Source: a virus. From it: a stretch of DNA of 30,721 nucleotides. Positions 7,635-15,162 of the stretch are shown piece by piece (position 1 is the stretch's first letter; every line of letters starts with the position of its first letter). The stretch is from IMG/VR virus record IMGVR_UViG_3300018080_006612, positions 1-30,721 of that record; one strand, 5' to 3'. A program made the position numbers and the translations under genes. The notes beneath the pieces were generated by a model. It made no database searches. It worked only from the letters and a program-made list of their open reading frames with translations, and was not told the origin of the DNA.

Positions 7635-7828
7635 CGTTTCACCATAGCTTCTGTCTTGTGGACATGGTCATCAAGTTGCTCGACGGCTGATTCGACCTGT
7701 GGTTGGATGTCGACGATCTCCTTCACGTTTGTAGGTGGCTCGCGTTGCAGACGGATGAAGAGTTCAATCGCCTCCAACCGCAGGGTTGGCAGATAGAGGA
7801 GCCTATCAATCACGTCGGCGGGCGTCAT
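7583..7828 (-). CDS. Small helical protein within the PRTRC operon
   Basis: An 81-aa protein starting MTPADVIDRLLYLPTLRLEAIELFIRLQRE, predicted mostly alpha-helical. AAGGGG lies 5 bases upstream of the ATG, and only two bases separate it from the stop of gene C. Its end overlaps the F gene. By position it could correspond to the extra small component seen in some PRTRC loci (protein E), but it is much shorter than usual E proteins and no similarity is recognised. Confidence 0.65.
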   Translation of the reverse strand: MTPADVIDRLLYLPTLRLEAIELFIRLQREPPTNVKEIVDIQPQVESAVEQLDDHVHKTEAMVKRCQNLRPLPSNNLPCGF

Positions 7829-7830
7829 CG

Positions 7831-8019
7831 TTACCCCTTGGTGCCGGCGCGCTTGACGAAGGTCACCTCGACGGTGTCGTCGTCGAGCAGCTTTTCCTGG
7901 ATGGTGGCCTGGGCGAGCTCGGGGAAGTAGGTCGTCAGGTGGCGCCGAACGTCCTCGTTGGTGAATTCCTCGCCGGGGTCCTCCCAGCTCTGATCCTGGT
8001 ATCTAAAGATGCGTGGCAT
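7831..8019 (-). CDS. PRTRC system protein C, candidate ubiquitin-like modifier
   Basis: A 62-aa protein whose pattern matches PRTRC protein C: RIFRY near the start, DP (14-15), VRRHLTTYFPELAQA in the middle and an exact GTKG C-terminus. A short beta-beta-alpha-beta-beta layout and a free C-terminal glycine would suit a beta-grasp modifier adenylated by the ThiF/E1-like protein three genes on. The modifier role is an inference; the family match is strong. The ribosome binding site is GAGGAGG, 9 bases before the ATG at 8019, inside the end of the ParB gene. The 14-bp palindrome at 8040-8053 lies just upstream. No residue follows the glycine, so no maturation cut would be needed. Confidence 0.88.
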   Translation of the reverse strand: MPRIFRYQDQSWEDPGEEFTNEDVRRHLTTYFPELAQATIQEKLLDDDTVEVTFVKRAGTKG

Positions 8020-8023
8020 TGAT

Positions 8024-9493
8024 CTATACCTCCTCGGGTATTTCCTGGGAAATGTCGATAGTGAAATAGGAACTGCAAACGTCGGTGATCAGGGACGACA
8101 ATCCCTCGTAGACGCCAGTTTTGAACGTGGCAGGGGGTTGGCCTTCCTCGGCGATGGCCACCATCACGCGGCGCTGGAGCAGATTGAGATCCTCGTCGGG
8201 GAGGATGCGGACGGTGACCAGGACCGCGGGAGGCGGCGGGGGCTCCGGAGGCGTGGCAGGCTCTGGCGAATTGGTCGAGCTCATATCGAGCGTACGCGGA
8301 GCATTCGATGTACCGGTGGCGACGGGTGCGCTGGCGATCTCCTCGGATTCGGAGGCCTCGGGCTCCGGTTCGGGAAGGCCTGCGGCGTGCCAGCATTCGG
8401 GGCAGATCTGGAGCCAAGTGTAGCTACCTCCGGGCCTATACCACGTGGTGGGTGAGGAATCGAAGTCGTTGGTCCAGCGGCGGCAGGCCATGCATTGAGC
8501 GTAGCGGATTTCCACGTGGTGCCAGCCGGTATGTTCGTCGTACATCTCCTTGGCCTTGGCCGGTCCGGTGACCTGGACGCGATAGGCTTTTTCTTTCTTC
8601 TTGAAGCACGATAGGTTGCTGCAGCGGCGATTACGGCTGACGCGGTATTCGCAGTCCTCACAGGCTCCGACGATACCGTCGCCCGGCGCGTCCTCGGCGC
8701 GGTCAGGGATCCAGTCGAGCGGCCAGGTGGCTTCACTGAGCTCGTTGGTCTTCTGCTCGATTAGGCGCTTGACAGCGTCCTCGACCTCGGCGACGGAGCG
8801 AACGTCAGCGGCATCGTCGGGACGGTGATCATTGTGGCCCAGGAGGTCCATCAATGCGCCCTCGCCCACCCGGAGATCAAGGAGAGGCATCAGGGCGCGT
8901 CCGTGTCGCTCGGTGATGGTCTTATTACGCAAGAGCGAGCGGATACCATCAGGGAGACGTAACAGGCGGAGCTTGTTGGAGACGGCGGCCTGGGTGAGGC
9001 CCCAGCGTTCACCGACCTGAGACTGAGTCCACTTGAACTCTAGCATCGCCGTCTGGATGGCCGCGGCCTCTTCGATGGGAGAGATATCCTCTCGATCGGC
9101 GTTCTCCTGCCAGGCGACGTCGGCCATCGCTTGGTCATCGATGAGCTCAATGTCCACGGGTAGCGTGGCGTATTCGTCATCTGTCTTGGCCAGTTGCTGA
9201 AACGCAGCGAAACGGCGGTGGCCAGCGGCGAGCTGGACGCGGGCCTCGGGCTCGTCGCCCAGGCAGGGCAGGACCCCACCGTATTCCTCGTAATTGAGGA
9301 TCTGTCCATGGAACGTGACGGTTTTTCCACCGATGATGATCCGGCCCAGCGGCGGGTGGATCAGACCGGACGTCTCCGGCCGAACGTCGGCGAGCTGTTG
9401 GATCGACGCAACCAGGTCGGTGACGGCGGACGTGACGGTCCGGGTCTGAAACGGGTTCTTGTCGATCCGGTCGAGAGGGATTCTAGCGAGCAT
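8024..9493 (-). CDS. PRTRC system ParB-family protein with two Cys4 clusters
   Basis: A 489-aa ParB/Spo0J-type protein. The N-terminal domain includes the CTP/DNA box GHRR (91-94) and ENADREDISPIEEA (130-143). A helix-turn-helix follows (about 153-178, WTQSQVGERWGLTQAAVSNKLRLL). Two four-cysteine sets are then visible: C278/C281/C291/C296 and C334/C337/C364/C367, probably zinc-binding. An acidic Pro-rich linker leads to a C-terminal domain (about 422-489). ParB proteins bind centromere sites, spread as CTP clamps and partner with an NTPase; no ParA Walker ATPase is in the window. It starts at ATG 9493 behind GGAAGGAG and heads the PRTRC operon. An unusual insertion of about 45 residues precedes GHRR. 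Confidence 0.88.
   Translation of the reverse strand: MLARIPLDRIDKNPFQTRTVTSAVTDLVASIQQLADVRPETSGLIHPPLGRIIIGGKTVTFHGQILNYEEYGGVLPCLGDEPEARVQLAAGHRRFAAFQQLAKTDDEYATLPVDIELIDDQAMADVAWQENADREDISPIEEAAAIQTAMLEFKWTQSQVGERWGLTQAAVSNKLRLLRLPDGIRSLLRNKTITERHGRALMPLLDLRVGEGALMDLLGHNDHRPDDAADVRSVAEVEDAVKRLIEQKTNELSEATWPLDWIPDRAEDAPGDGIVGACEDCEYRVSRNRRCSNLSCFKKKEKAYRVQVTGPAKAKEMYDEHTGWHHVEIRYAQCMACRRWTNDFDSSPTTWYRPGGSYTWLQICPECWHAAGLPEPEPEASESEEIASAPVATGTSNAPRTLDMSSTNSPEPATPPEPPPPPAVLVTVRILPDEDLNLLQRRVMVAIAEEGQPPATFKTGVYEGLSSLITDVCSSYFTIDISQEIPEEV
8040..8053. repeat. 14-bp palindrome ATTTCCTGGGAAAT, copy 1
   Basis: ATTTCC-TG-GGAAAT has perfect 6-base inverted arms. This copy lies in the last codons of the ParB gene, 21 bases upstream of the start of PRTRC gene C. 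Identical copies are at 20910-20923 and 27901-27914. It is probably the operator of a dimeric regulator; which one is unknown. Confidence 0.7.
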
Positions 9494-10082
9494 GTGACTC
9501 TCCTTCCAGTGCGGATAAGGGTTCTTGTCGGTCCTGTACGTCCTGGAGCAAGACGGGGATGTCGGCCGCGGTGATGGCGAAGCGGGTGCACTGACGCGCT
9601 AGAAGCGCACGCAGGTTATCGACGGTAACCGGCCGGTCCCGGCGCTCCAGGCGACTGATGAGCAACGTGATTTCGTAGTGGCGCCGACACATCGGCGGGT
9701 TGATGAAGTTAGGCGTGAAGACAGGTTCGCTACAGTAGGTGCATTGTTTGTCGGTGGTTTCCAGCATACTGATCACTCCTTTCCATCCGATCTCGCTGAC
9801 GAGGCCGCGCAGGTCCAGCCCGGCCAGGTCGGCCCAGCACCAGAGGCAGATACCATTGTAGATTGGATTGTGATCCCAGCCGTGAAAGCTGCAGCAGACA
9901 CATTGTTCTGTCTCTGGCGGTGAGGCGTCGTCTTTTTTGTTCCACTCACGGCAATAGTTGGCGGCGGTATCTCTTTGACAGCCGACCATCTGTGCAAGTT
10001 GGCCTGGCGTGAAACGACCGGTGCCGACGTCATTCAAGATTCTGAAAATTCGTTGTCTGCAGCTATATTGCAGGATTGTCAT
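9483..10082 (-). CDS. HTH and zinc-ribbon protein upstream of ParB
   Basis: A 199-aa cysteine-rich protein. Residues 24-48 (TPGQLAQMVGCQRDTAANYCREW) look like a helix-turn-helix. Cysteine groups follow at C61/C63/C64, C79/C82 (CLWC), C114/C117 (CTYC) and C132, suggesting two zinc ribbons. The start at ATG 10082 is chosen because CGGAG lies 7 bases upstream and because the longer frame (to 10148) reads through the iteron repeats. It overlaps the ParB gene by 11 bases. A DNA-binding regulator or replication factor that binds the adjacent iterons (10119-10210) is a reasonable guess; no family is recognised. Confidence 0.75.
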   Translation of the reverse strand: MTILQYSCRQRIFRILNDVGTGRFTPGQLAQMVGCQRDTAANYCREWNKKDDASPPETEQCVCCSFHGWDHNPIYNGICLWCWADLAGLDLRGLVSEIGWKGVISMLETTDKQCTYCSEPVFTPNFINPPMCRRHYEITLLISRLERRDRPVTVDNLRALLARQCTRFAITAADIPVLLQDVQDRQEPLSALEGESHAR

Positions 10083-10118
10083 TGTCGCTCCGCATTGTAT
10101 TTTGAATACTTCTATACA

Positions 10119-10210
10119 ACTATGACACTCTGACACTATGACAAGCACTCATGGCAGTGTCATAGCTGGAACCATCATGACCCGATGTCATAGTGTCAGA
10201 GTGTCATAGT
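10119..10210. repeat. Iteron region with 25-bp inverted repeat (operator, origin or centromere)
   Basis: Three tandem 8-mers CTATGACA/CTCTGACA/CTATGACA (10120-10143) are mirrored exactly by TGTCATAG/TGTCAGAG/TGTCATAG (10186-10209). Together they form a perfect 25-bp inverted repeat with a 42-base spacer. A further TGTCATAG lies in the spacer (10158-10165), and an isolated CTATGACA is at 10366-10373. The surrounding 10083-10374 region is AT-rich and has no convincing gene. It lies between a RepA-like helicase gene and the zinc-ribbon/ParB genes. The site could be an autoregulatory operator, an iteron origin or a ParB centromere. Confidence 0.82.
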
Positions 10211-10234
10211 AGAATTAAATCCTAGTTTATGCAA
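10206..10234 (-). promoter_or_regulatory. Possible promoter of the zinc-ribbon/ParB/PRTRC operon
   Basis: On the minus strand TTGCAT (10229-10234) precedes TACTAT (10206-10211) by 17 bases. The -10 box overlaps the first iteron, and the remaining iterons cover the start site and leader, as expected for repression by the iteron-binding protein. The match is moderate (3/6 and 4/6). Confidence 0.4.
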
Positions 10235-10374
10235 AGCCGTTTGTGTTACTTCTACGAGTTTCGAAGTCATTAGAGTTGTTTACTTCGGATTTCATAGTTA
10301 ATGGCGTTGTTTTCGCCGAAAAGCGCAGGGGTCTTTTGTGTACAAGCCACTGTGATTTCCCGGAACTATGACAT

Positions 10375-11658
10375 TCAACTTTCTTGCCCGGCCCATTTCC
10401 AGCGATTTTCGGGGCTGCGCGTATCCTCACCTTCGGTATCTTCAATGCATTTTGCCAACTTCTGCCGGACACGGTAGATCATCCGGCGGTTGAATCCCTC
10501 CTCGCGGCCGAGTTCAATGATTTCGGCGGGTTTCATCGGCTCGTCTGCGTTGCAAAGAAGCTCCTCCAACCATTCTGCACAGTAGTCGCCTTTGGTCGGC
10601 TCTCGCCATGGCTCCGGGGCCTCGCCGTAGCGGAGCTGGGCGATGTCGGGGATCTCGGGATGAGGATCGAACCAAACACCGACAGGATCCGGGTAGCGAG
10701 TGAGATTGGATTTCATCACCCACAGGCGGCGTGGGCCGTTTTCGTCCAGCTCCTGGGTAGTGGGGATCCACTGCAGGCCCAGGACGTTGCGGGCCATCGC
10801 GGGGATGTGCGATGAGCCGCGGATACTGTCGATGTTCATCGGGATGAATGACGTCTGGGGCCCGCTGCGTTTGCGCAGGTGGTGGACGATGAGCATCCCC
10901 ATCTCGTTGTCTTTGGCCAGCTTGTTCAGAAACGCGAGGAGCTGCTGGACGTCCTCTTTGTTGTTCTCACCGCGCAGCGTAGCGGATCCATAGGAATCGA
11001 TGATGGTCAGGACTGGTTGGATCGTGTAGATCATATCCCAGAGGCGTTCGCGGTCGATCATGTCGTCCAGGTTGATGACGAGGCGATCATCGTCCGGTAG
11101 CATCAGATACATCCTGGCCAGCTCGCGGGAGCTCCAGGGCTGGACGCGGGCCTTGAAGATGGAGGGCGTGTTCTCCGCGTCGACGTAGATAACACGGTGC
11201 CGGCCGTCGGGGACCTGGGAATCATCTGGAAAGCGATCGTTGGCAATGACCCGGTGGGCCAGGTCCAGGGCAAGGTAGGATTTGCCTGTGCCAGGGACGG
11301 CGGCTAGCAGGCTGACCAGGCCCAGCGGTATCCAGTCCGGCCAGAGCCATTCCAGCGTGGGGAGGTTGTCGACGATGTCGCCGGCGCTGGGGTAGGTGAG
11401 GGGCTCATCGATGGCGTCGAGGATGAGGCGCACTCGGGTGGCGTCTTCCTCGCTGGTGCTGCAGAACTGCTGGACGAAGTCGATGCGTAGTTCGGAGACA
11501 TCGACGTTTTCGGGGTCTTCATCGATCCACGTAGTGATCCACGTGTAGTAGGTATCCCACGGGTCTCCCAGGTCCTCGGGGTCGACGCGGGCTGTACCAG
11601 GTTTGTTGGCAATTGTATCGGCTATGATCTGGATCCGTCTGGCGGTGGAGAGGATCAT
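10375..11658 (-). CDS. RepA-like AAA ATPase / hexameric helicase
   Basis: A 427-aa RecA-fold ATPase of the RepA/AAA_25 type. It has Walker A AVPGTGKSY (120-128), IYVDAEN (157-163), Walker B VLTIIDS (216-222), the HH motif (259-260, LIVHHLRKRSG) and an RGSSHIPA arginine-finger-like segment (280-287). A helical N-terminal domain of about 100 residues precedes it, and a small winged-helix-like C-terminal region follows (about 375-420, KPAEIIELGREEGFNRRMIYRVRQKL). Such proteins are replicative helicases of plasmids and phages. AAGGAG lies 8 bases before the ATG. The iteron region lies directly downstream, a common layout for replication initiation modules. Confidence 0.85.
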   Translation of the reverse strand: MILSTARRIQIIADTIANKPGTARVDPEDLGDPWDTYYTWITTWIDEDPENVDVSELRIDFVQQFCSTSEEDATRVRLILDAIDEPLTYPSAGDIVDNLPTLEWLWPDWIPLGLVSLLAAVPGTGKSYLALDLAHRVIANDRFPDDSQVPDGRHRVIYVDAENTPSIFKARVQPWSSRELARMYLMLPDDDRLVINLDDMIDRERLWDMIYTIQPVLTIIDSYGSATLRGENNKEDVQQLLAFLNKLAKDNEMGMLIVHHLRKRSGPQTSFIPMNIDSIRGSSHIPAMARNVLGLQWIPTTQELDENGPRRLWVMKSNLTRYPDPVGVWFDPHPEIPDIAQLRYGEAPEPWREPTKGDYCAEWLEELLCNADEPMKPAEIIELGREEGFNRRMIYRVRQKLAKCIEDTEGEDTRSPENRWKWAGQES

Positions 11659-11716
11659 CAGTTGTTACTCCTTCGTTGTCAATATTGGTCAGACAAGAAT
11701 CTTTATCAGTGCTACT

Positions 11717-11743
11717 CGGGGCGGAGTGGTCAGCTCCGCCCCG
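11717..11743 (-). terminator. GC-rich hairpin between two leftward genes
   Basis: A perfect 10-bp stem CGGGGCGGAG / CTCCGCCCCG with a 7-base loop lies 12 bases after the stop of the gene at 11755. No U-tract follows on the minus strand, so it may attenuate transcription or protect mRNA ends rather than fully terminate. Confidence 0.5.
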
Positions 11744-11754
11744 ATCGAACCCTA

Positions 11755-12417
11755 CTACTCAACGGTCATACGTGTTCCGATCACCTCCTCAGCTTGATGT
11801 TCGCTGACCGGGATCAGGGCGCTCATCACCTGGGCGCTCTGGAACGCGGCCTGCAGGAACAAGTATTCGGCATCGCTGAACTGCGGTACGTTGTCATCAC
11901 GCAGTTGCTCCAGGCGACGGACGGCCAGGCGCAAGGTCTGGTTAGCCTGGCCGAACCGTTGGTGACCTTTGTGCAGTTCGCGAGCTTTTGCGGCAATGCC
12001 GCTCTTGTACATATCCCACGTATTGGCCAGCGCCTGGGAGATCTGCGCGACCGGATGTACGATCGCGAGCTTCTGCCCCCACGCCTGAATGGTGAACTCA
12101 GTGGCCACGAATCTGCCACATTGTTCTTTCCACTCGACCGTGACAGGACCCAGGTCCGCCTCGGTGAGCGCAGCGGTGGTCTGGACCAGGTACCGTGCTA
12201 CGAGTTCCTTGCTGACCCCGGGGACTGTGTTGCCATGCTGATCCATCATCACCGGTGGCCGGAAGATCGCGACTTCGTTTGTCCCAATGTTGACGGCGGC
12301 GGTTGATTCATCACCGATGCCGTGAGGAACGTCGTAGACCTGGATCTGCGTGTTCGGTTTCGTTGACCTTGTTGGTTTCCCTGTCATTGCTGTTTTAACT
12401 GCCTTTATGATATTCAC
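11755..12417 (-). CDS. Hypothetical protein, phage/plasmid accessory
   Basis: A 220-aa protein. The start is placed at GTG 12417 because a perfect AGGAGG lies 6 bases upstream; the frame extends to 12462 without another signal. After a basic N-terminus (KAVKTAMTGKPTRSTKPNTQ) comes a beta-rich domain (IQVYDVPHGIGDESTAAVNIGTNEVAIFRPPVMMD...). A helical C-terminal half follows (ALANTWDMYKSGIAAKARELHKGHQRFGQANQTLRLAVRRLEQLRDD). No catalytic motif or family is recognised. It lies between the RepA-like helicase and a membrane protein, all leftward. Confidence 0.72.
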   Translation of the reverse strand: MNIIKAVKTAMTGKPTRSTKPNTQIQVYDVPHGIGDESTAAVNIGTNEVAIFRPPVMMDQHGNTVPGVSKELVARYLVQTTAALTEADLGPVTVEWKEQCGRFVATEFTIQAWGQKLAIVHPVAQISQALANTWDMYKSGIAAKARELHKGHQRFGQANQTLRLAVRRLEQLRDDNVPQFSDAEYLFLQAAFQSAQVMSALIPVSEHQAEEVIGTRMTVE

Positions 12418-12448
12418 GTGTGCCCTCCTGCACTTTAACTTTAGATTA

Positions 12449-12466
12449 GCTAGTGCGTCCACTAGC
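12449..12466. repeat. Short palindrome in a 101-base intergenic gap
   Basis: GCTAGTG-CGTC-CACTAGC has perfect 7-bp arms. It is about 20 bases upstream of the AGGAGG site of the preceding gene, so it could be an operator or a leader hairpin. No U-tract adjoins it. Confidence 0.4.
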
Positions 12467-12518
12467 GCCGGTTACGGTTTTCAGGTCACTCTCATTCTTG
12501 AGATATTCGCACCTCCTG

Positions 12519-12950
12519 CTATGTCTGCCTGGCGTCGTCGACGTAGATTGGCCCGCTCCACTCTTCTGCTTCCGTGGTCTTGGCCTCACCCTCGATGAGC
12601 TGGGCAGGTTTGGCCTGGCCCGACAAGTATGCCGCCCGGAGCATGTCCGGATACATCATTGGAAAGTTGGACGGTTGAACGACGTGGACCTTCGGCGTCT
12701 CGGCGACGCGGCCGTCAATGGTGTGCTTCTCCCGGATGATCTCGCGTTCGTGCGGGCGCTCGGGTTTGCGCGCATGCAGCGGGAGTGCTGTCGCGGCGAT
12801 GATCAGCGCGATCACGATGCCCACAACGAGAATCAACACGACAGTGTTGATCATCTGACGATCGAGCCGTAGGACGATCGCTACAACGGCAGCGACAGCG
12901 ACCACGAGTGTGAGTCCTACCAGCAGGCCTGATAATTTCTTGGTATCCAT
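12519..12950 (-). CDS. Two-pass membrane protein coupled to the FtsK-like gene
   Basis: A 143-aa protein with two hydrophobic helices (about 7-27 and 34-56) separated by LRLDRQMINT. A charged cytoplasmic-type tail follows (ARKPERPHEREIIREKHTIDGR ... MMYPDMLRAAYLSGQAKPAQLIEGEAKTTEAEEWSGPIYVDD). Its ATG shares one base with the stop of the FtsK-type gene (TAATG), and GGAGG lies 9 bases upstream, so the two are translationally coupled. It could anchor the soluble FtsK-like ATPase at the membrane; this is inferred from coupling and topology only. Confidence 0.75.
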   Translation of the reverse strand: MDTKKLSGLLVGLTLVVAVAAVVAIVLRLDRQMINTVVLILVVGIVIALIIAATALPLHARKPERPHEREIIREKHTIDGRVAETPKVHVVQPSNFPMMYPDMLRAAYLSGQAKPAQLIEGEAKTTEAEEWSGPIYVDDARQT

Positions 12951-14164
12951 TAGTCGGTTCCTCCAAACTGTTCCACCAGGCGCTGGGCGCGGTGGAAATT
13001 GATGCTAAATTGGCGGCCCAGGACCGCCGCCGTCGTACCGGCTTCAACAGCTTCCTGGACAGCGTCCAGATCGAGATCCTTGCGCTGCCAGCCCCCGCGG
13101 GGATCGACGTCGCCGACCGGCTCTCCATCGGGATCGAGAGCGCTCAGATCGAGGTGCCGGATGTTGGTCTCTTGGGGGAGACAGTCCAGCAGATCCATAG
13201 GGACGAGCGGGGCCTGAAAGCGGCTGATGGTATCGGTGATGTTCAGGAAATCGCCCCGCCCGAGGAGCTCGTTAGCGTGGGAACGTCCACGACCGGCGGC
13301 GCCGTACTCGAGCGTGCGTGAAGAGACACGGCCCAGGAGTCGGCAGGGAAAGTTGGCGATGGCCTCGCCCAGGGCCTTGGCGCCGGGCTGCTGGGTAGTG
13401 CAAAACAGGTGGATGCCCTCGCCGGCGCCCATCTCGGCGATGGAGTTGACGAGCTTGGTCACCTGGCGGTTGCTGCGGACCAGGTTGCGGATCTCGTCGA
13501 TGACGACGAGGATTCGCGGCCGGCGGATCCCGGCGATGGCCCGTTGTTTCATCGTGGAGTCGACCCACATCAAGGTCCGCACAATCTCTTCGACGTTGTG
13601 CTCGGGTGGATGGAGCAGATGCCGGACGTGGGCGAAGGGCTGGAGCTCGGAGCCCTTGGGGTCCAGGAGCAGGAGCTGCAGCTCCCGGGCCGGGTTCTGG
13701 AGCAACAGGCGGAAGAGCATCCAGCGCAGCAGGTTGGTTTTGCCCGAGCGGGTTGTCCCGCCGAGGAGCACGTGGCACATGCGCTCATCGGCGAGATCGT
13801 ACCAGACGACCTGGCCGGTGGTGCCGACGCCCAGCGGGACGCGCCAGGTGGATTCATTCTTGATGCGTAGCAGGCGCGTGGCCGTCAGGGTCTTGCGTTC
13901 CTTGGGCGGCTTTGGGATCTCGACCAGCAGGCGGCCTGGATCGCGGGCGATGCGACAGGATTCGGCGTTGGCCGCCAGGGCCAGCGCGCCGGCGAGGCGT
14001 TCGACCGCCTCCGGCTTGACGCCCAACGCCAAGTTGATCGCGTAGGTCTGGATCTGGGGACCGTCGAAGACAGGTGAGACGATAGCTTCTACGTTGCGCG
14101 TGGTCAGCGCGGCCTGCAGGAGCCCGGCGGTGAATTGGATGTTTCGATCAGTGCCAGTGTACAT
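12950..14164 (-). CDS. FtsK/SpoIIIE-type DNA translocase ATPase
   Basis: A 404-aa protein with the FtsK motor fold: Walker A LLGGTTRSGKT at about 133-143, LLLLDPKGSEL (165-175), Walker B ILVVIDEI (218-225) and a sensor-like LFCTTQQPGA. About 120 residues precede the motor and have no membrane helices, and a C-terminal HTH-like segment ends the protein (VEAGTTAAVLGRQFSINFHRAQRLVEQFGG, gamma-like). FtsK-type motors pump double-stranded DNA during segregation or conjugation. The start at ATG 14164 has GGAAG 5 bases upstream; GTG 14170 is less well placed. It may work with the membrane protein encoded immediately downstream. Conjugation genes other than this were not seen. Confidence 0.88.
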   Translation of the reverse strand: MYTGTDRNIQFTAGLLQAALTTRNVEAIVSPVFDGPQIQTYAINLALGVKPEAVERLAGALALAANAESCRIARDPGRLLVEIPKPPKERKTLTATRLLRIKNESTWRVPLGVGTTGQVVWYDLADERMCHVLLGGTTRSGKTNLLRWMLFRLLLQNPARELQLLLLDPKGSELQPFAHVRHLLHPPEHNVEEIVRTLMWVDSTMKQRAIAGIRRPRILVVIDEIRNLVRSNRQVTKLVNSIAEMGAGEGIHLFCTTQQPGAKALGEAIANFPCRLLGRVSSRTLEYGAAGRGRSHANELLGRGDFLNITDTISRFQAPLVPMDLLDCLPQETNIRHLDLSALDPDGEPVGDVDPRGGWQRKDLDLDAVQEAVEAGTTAAVLGRQFSINFHRAQRLVEQFGGTD

Positions 14165-14166
14165 AT

Positions 14167-14820
14167 TCACTTCCGATAATGTGGTTTACGTGACCTAGCT
14201 TTACGTTCGAGCAGATACTGAGCCAGGTGGATGGCCGAGCGCTCGGCGGGCGGCCAGCAGGGAATGCCGATCTGGGCGAAGAACTCCTCCTCGGTGGGAG
14301 TGGGTACGGGCTTGCCGTGGCGCCAGAGGTAGCCATCCTTGAGAGCAAGATCGATCGGGAGGGTTCCACCATCCCAGGACTTGGAGGCCCACATCTTGTT
14401 GAAATCCCCGGGGCCAGTGCGCAGGGCCAGGATATAGCCCCAATTGTCGCGGTCGGCTCGGAAGAGCTCGATCACGACGCGTTGTTCGTCGGTGCCCGGC
14501 CAGTCGCGCATGCTGGTGATCGGCCGCTCCGTGTAACGGACCATCCGCTTGTAGCGCGGGCCGTTGCGTTTGAGTTGATCGTCGAAGTACCAGAAGCGGC
14601 GCCGGATCAGGTCGTCGATGAAGGCCTCCGTGGCAGGCCTCTTATTCACCGTGAACAGATCAACGCGGGTATTGGTCATGCGTGGGATGTAGACGATCTC
14701 AATGTCCTTGGGATTGGGCTTACCGCGGCGGACGCTGCCGGCGATGATGATGCGGTCGCAGGCTGGCGTCAGTGCCTCGACGACTTCCATTCCGATTCGG
14801 CGGGCTTGCTCCAGGTTCAT
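14167..14820 (-). CDS. PolX-like nucleotidyltransferase
   Basis: A 217-aa DNA polymerase beta/X-family palm and thumb. It has the signature GSVRRGKPNPKDIEIV (28-43) with GS, RRG and the metal-binding Asp39-x-Glu41. A third acidic residue is Glu118 (VVIELF), and the thumb-type segment RADRDNWGYILALRTGPGDFNKMW is visible at 121-144. The 8-kDa lyase and PHP domains of cellular PolX are absent. Relatives occur in phages and mobile elements. The role could be gap filling or end processing of the element's DNA. AGGAG lies 6 bases before the ATG. The stop overlaps the start region of the FtsK-like gene. Confidence 0.86.
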   Translation of the reverse strand: MNLEQARRIGMEVVEALTPACDRIIIAGSVRRGKPNPKDIEIVYIPRMTNTRVDLFTVNKRPATEAFIDDLIRRRFWYFDDQLKRNGPRYKRMVRYTERPITSMRDWPGTDEQRVVIELFRADRDNWGYILALRTGPGDFNKMWASKSWDGGTLPIDLALKDGYLWRHGKPVPTPTEEEFFAQIGIPCWPPAERSAIHLAQYLLERKARSRKPHYRK

Positions 14821-14829
14821 AGGTTTCTC

Positions 14830-15138
14830 CTACCAGTTTGACAGCCGGTCGAGCATACTGTCCAGATTGCGTGCCGCGGCTGCGGGCTCCTCCTCGTCTA
14901 CGGTATCGGCCGGCCGGGCGAGGGCGATCCCCTGGGTCTCGATCCGCTCGACTGCTTCCTTGATGGCCCGGATCTCGGCCATGATGTCCGAGCGGGCAGG
15001 GCCCGTGATGGCTTCGAAGAGGACGCGACGAACCCAACGCGACTTACCACGTTCACCGAGGTTATCGAGTGCGTCGATGACGATGCTGTCCTGTGGGTCC
15101 TCTTCGTTCAGTTGGACGTGCAATCGGTAGTATCCCAT
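14830..15138 (-). CDS. ParR/StbB-like ribbon-helix-helix protein
   Basis: A 102-aa protein that starts with a short strand (YYRLHVQLNEEDPQDSIVIDALDNLG) followed by a helix pair (GKSRWVRRVLFEAI). This is the layout of ParR/StbB adaptor proteins that use an RHH fold. A coiled-coil-like stretch (DIMAEIRAIKEAVERIETQG) and a flexible acidic tail ending in a short helix (ARNLDSMLDRLSNW) could be the actin-binding end. It lies immediately downstream of the ParM-like gene with repeated DNA sites between the two. The RHH assignment is by pattern and context. GAGG lies 7 bases before the ATG. Confidence 0.72.
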   Translation of the reverse strand: MGYYRLHVQLNEEDPQDSIVIDALDNLGERGKSRWVRRVLFEAITGPARSDIMAEIRAIKEAVERIETQGIALARPADTVDEEEPAAAARNLDSMLDRLSNW

Positions 15139-15162
15139 CGCGTCCTCGTTTCAGTTCAGCCG

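Noticed and set aside
10227-10472. Leftward 81-codon frame across the end of the helicase gene, including a 22-codon tail MKSEVNNSNDFET...
   Set aside because: No Shine-Dalgarno, overlaps the helicase coding end in another frame and has no protein-like pattern; the region is better read as regulatory DNA.
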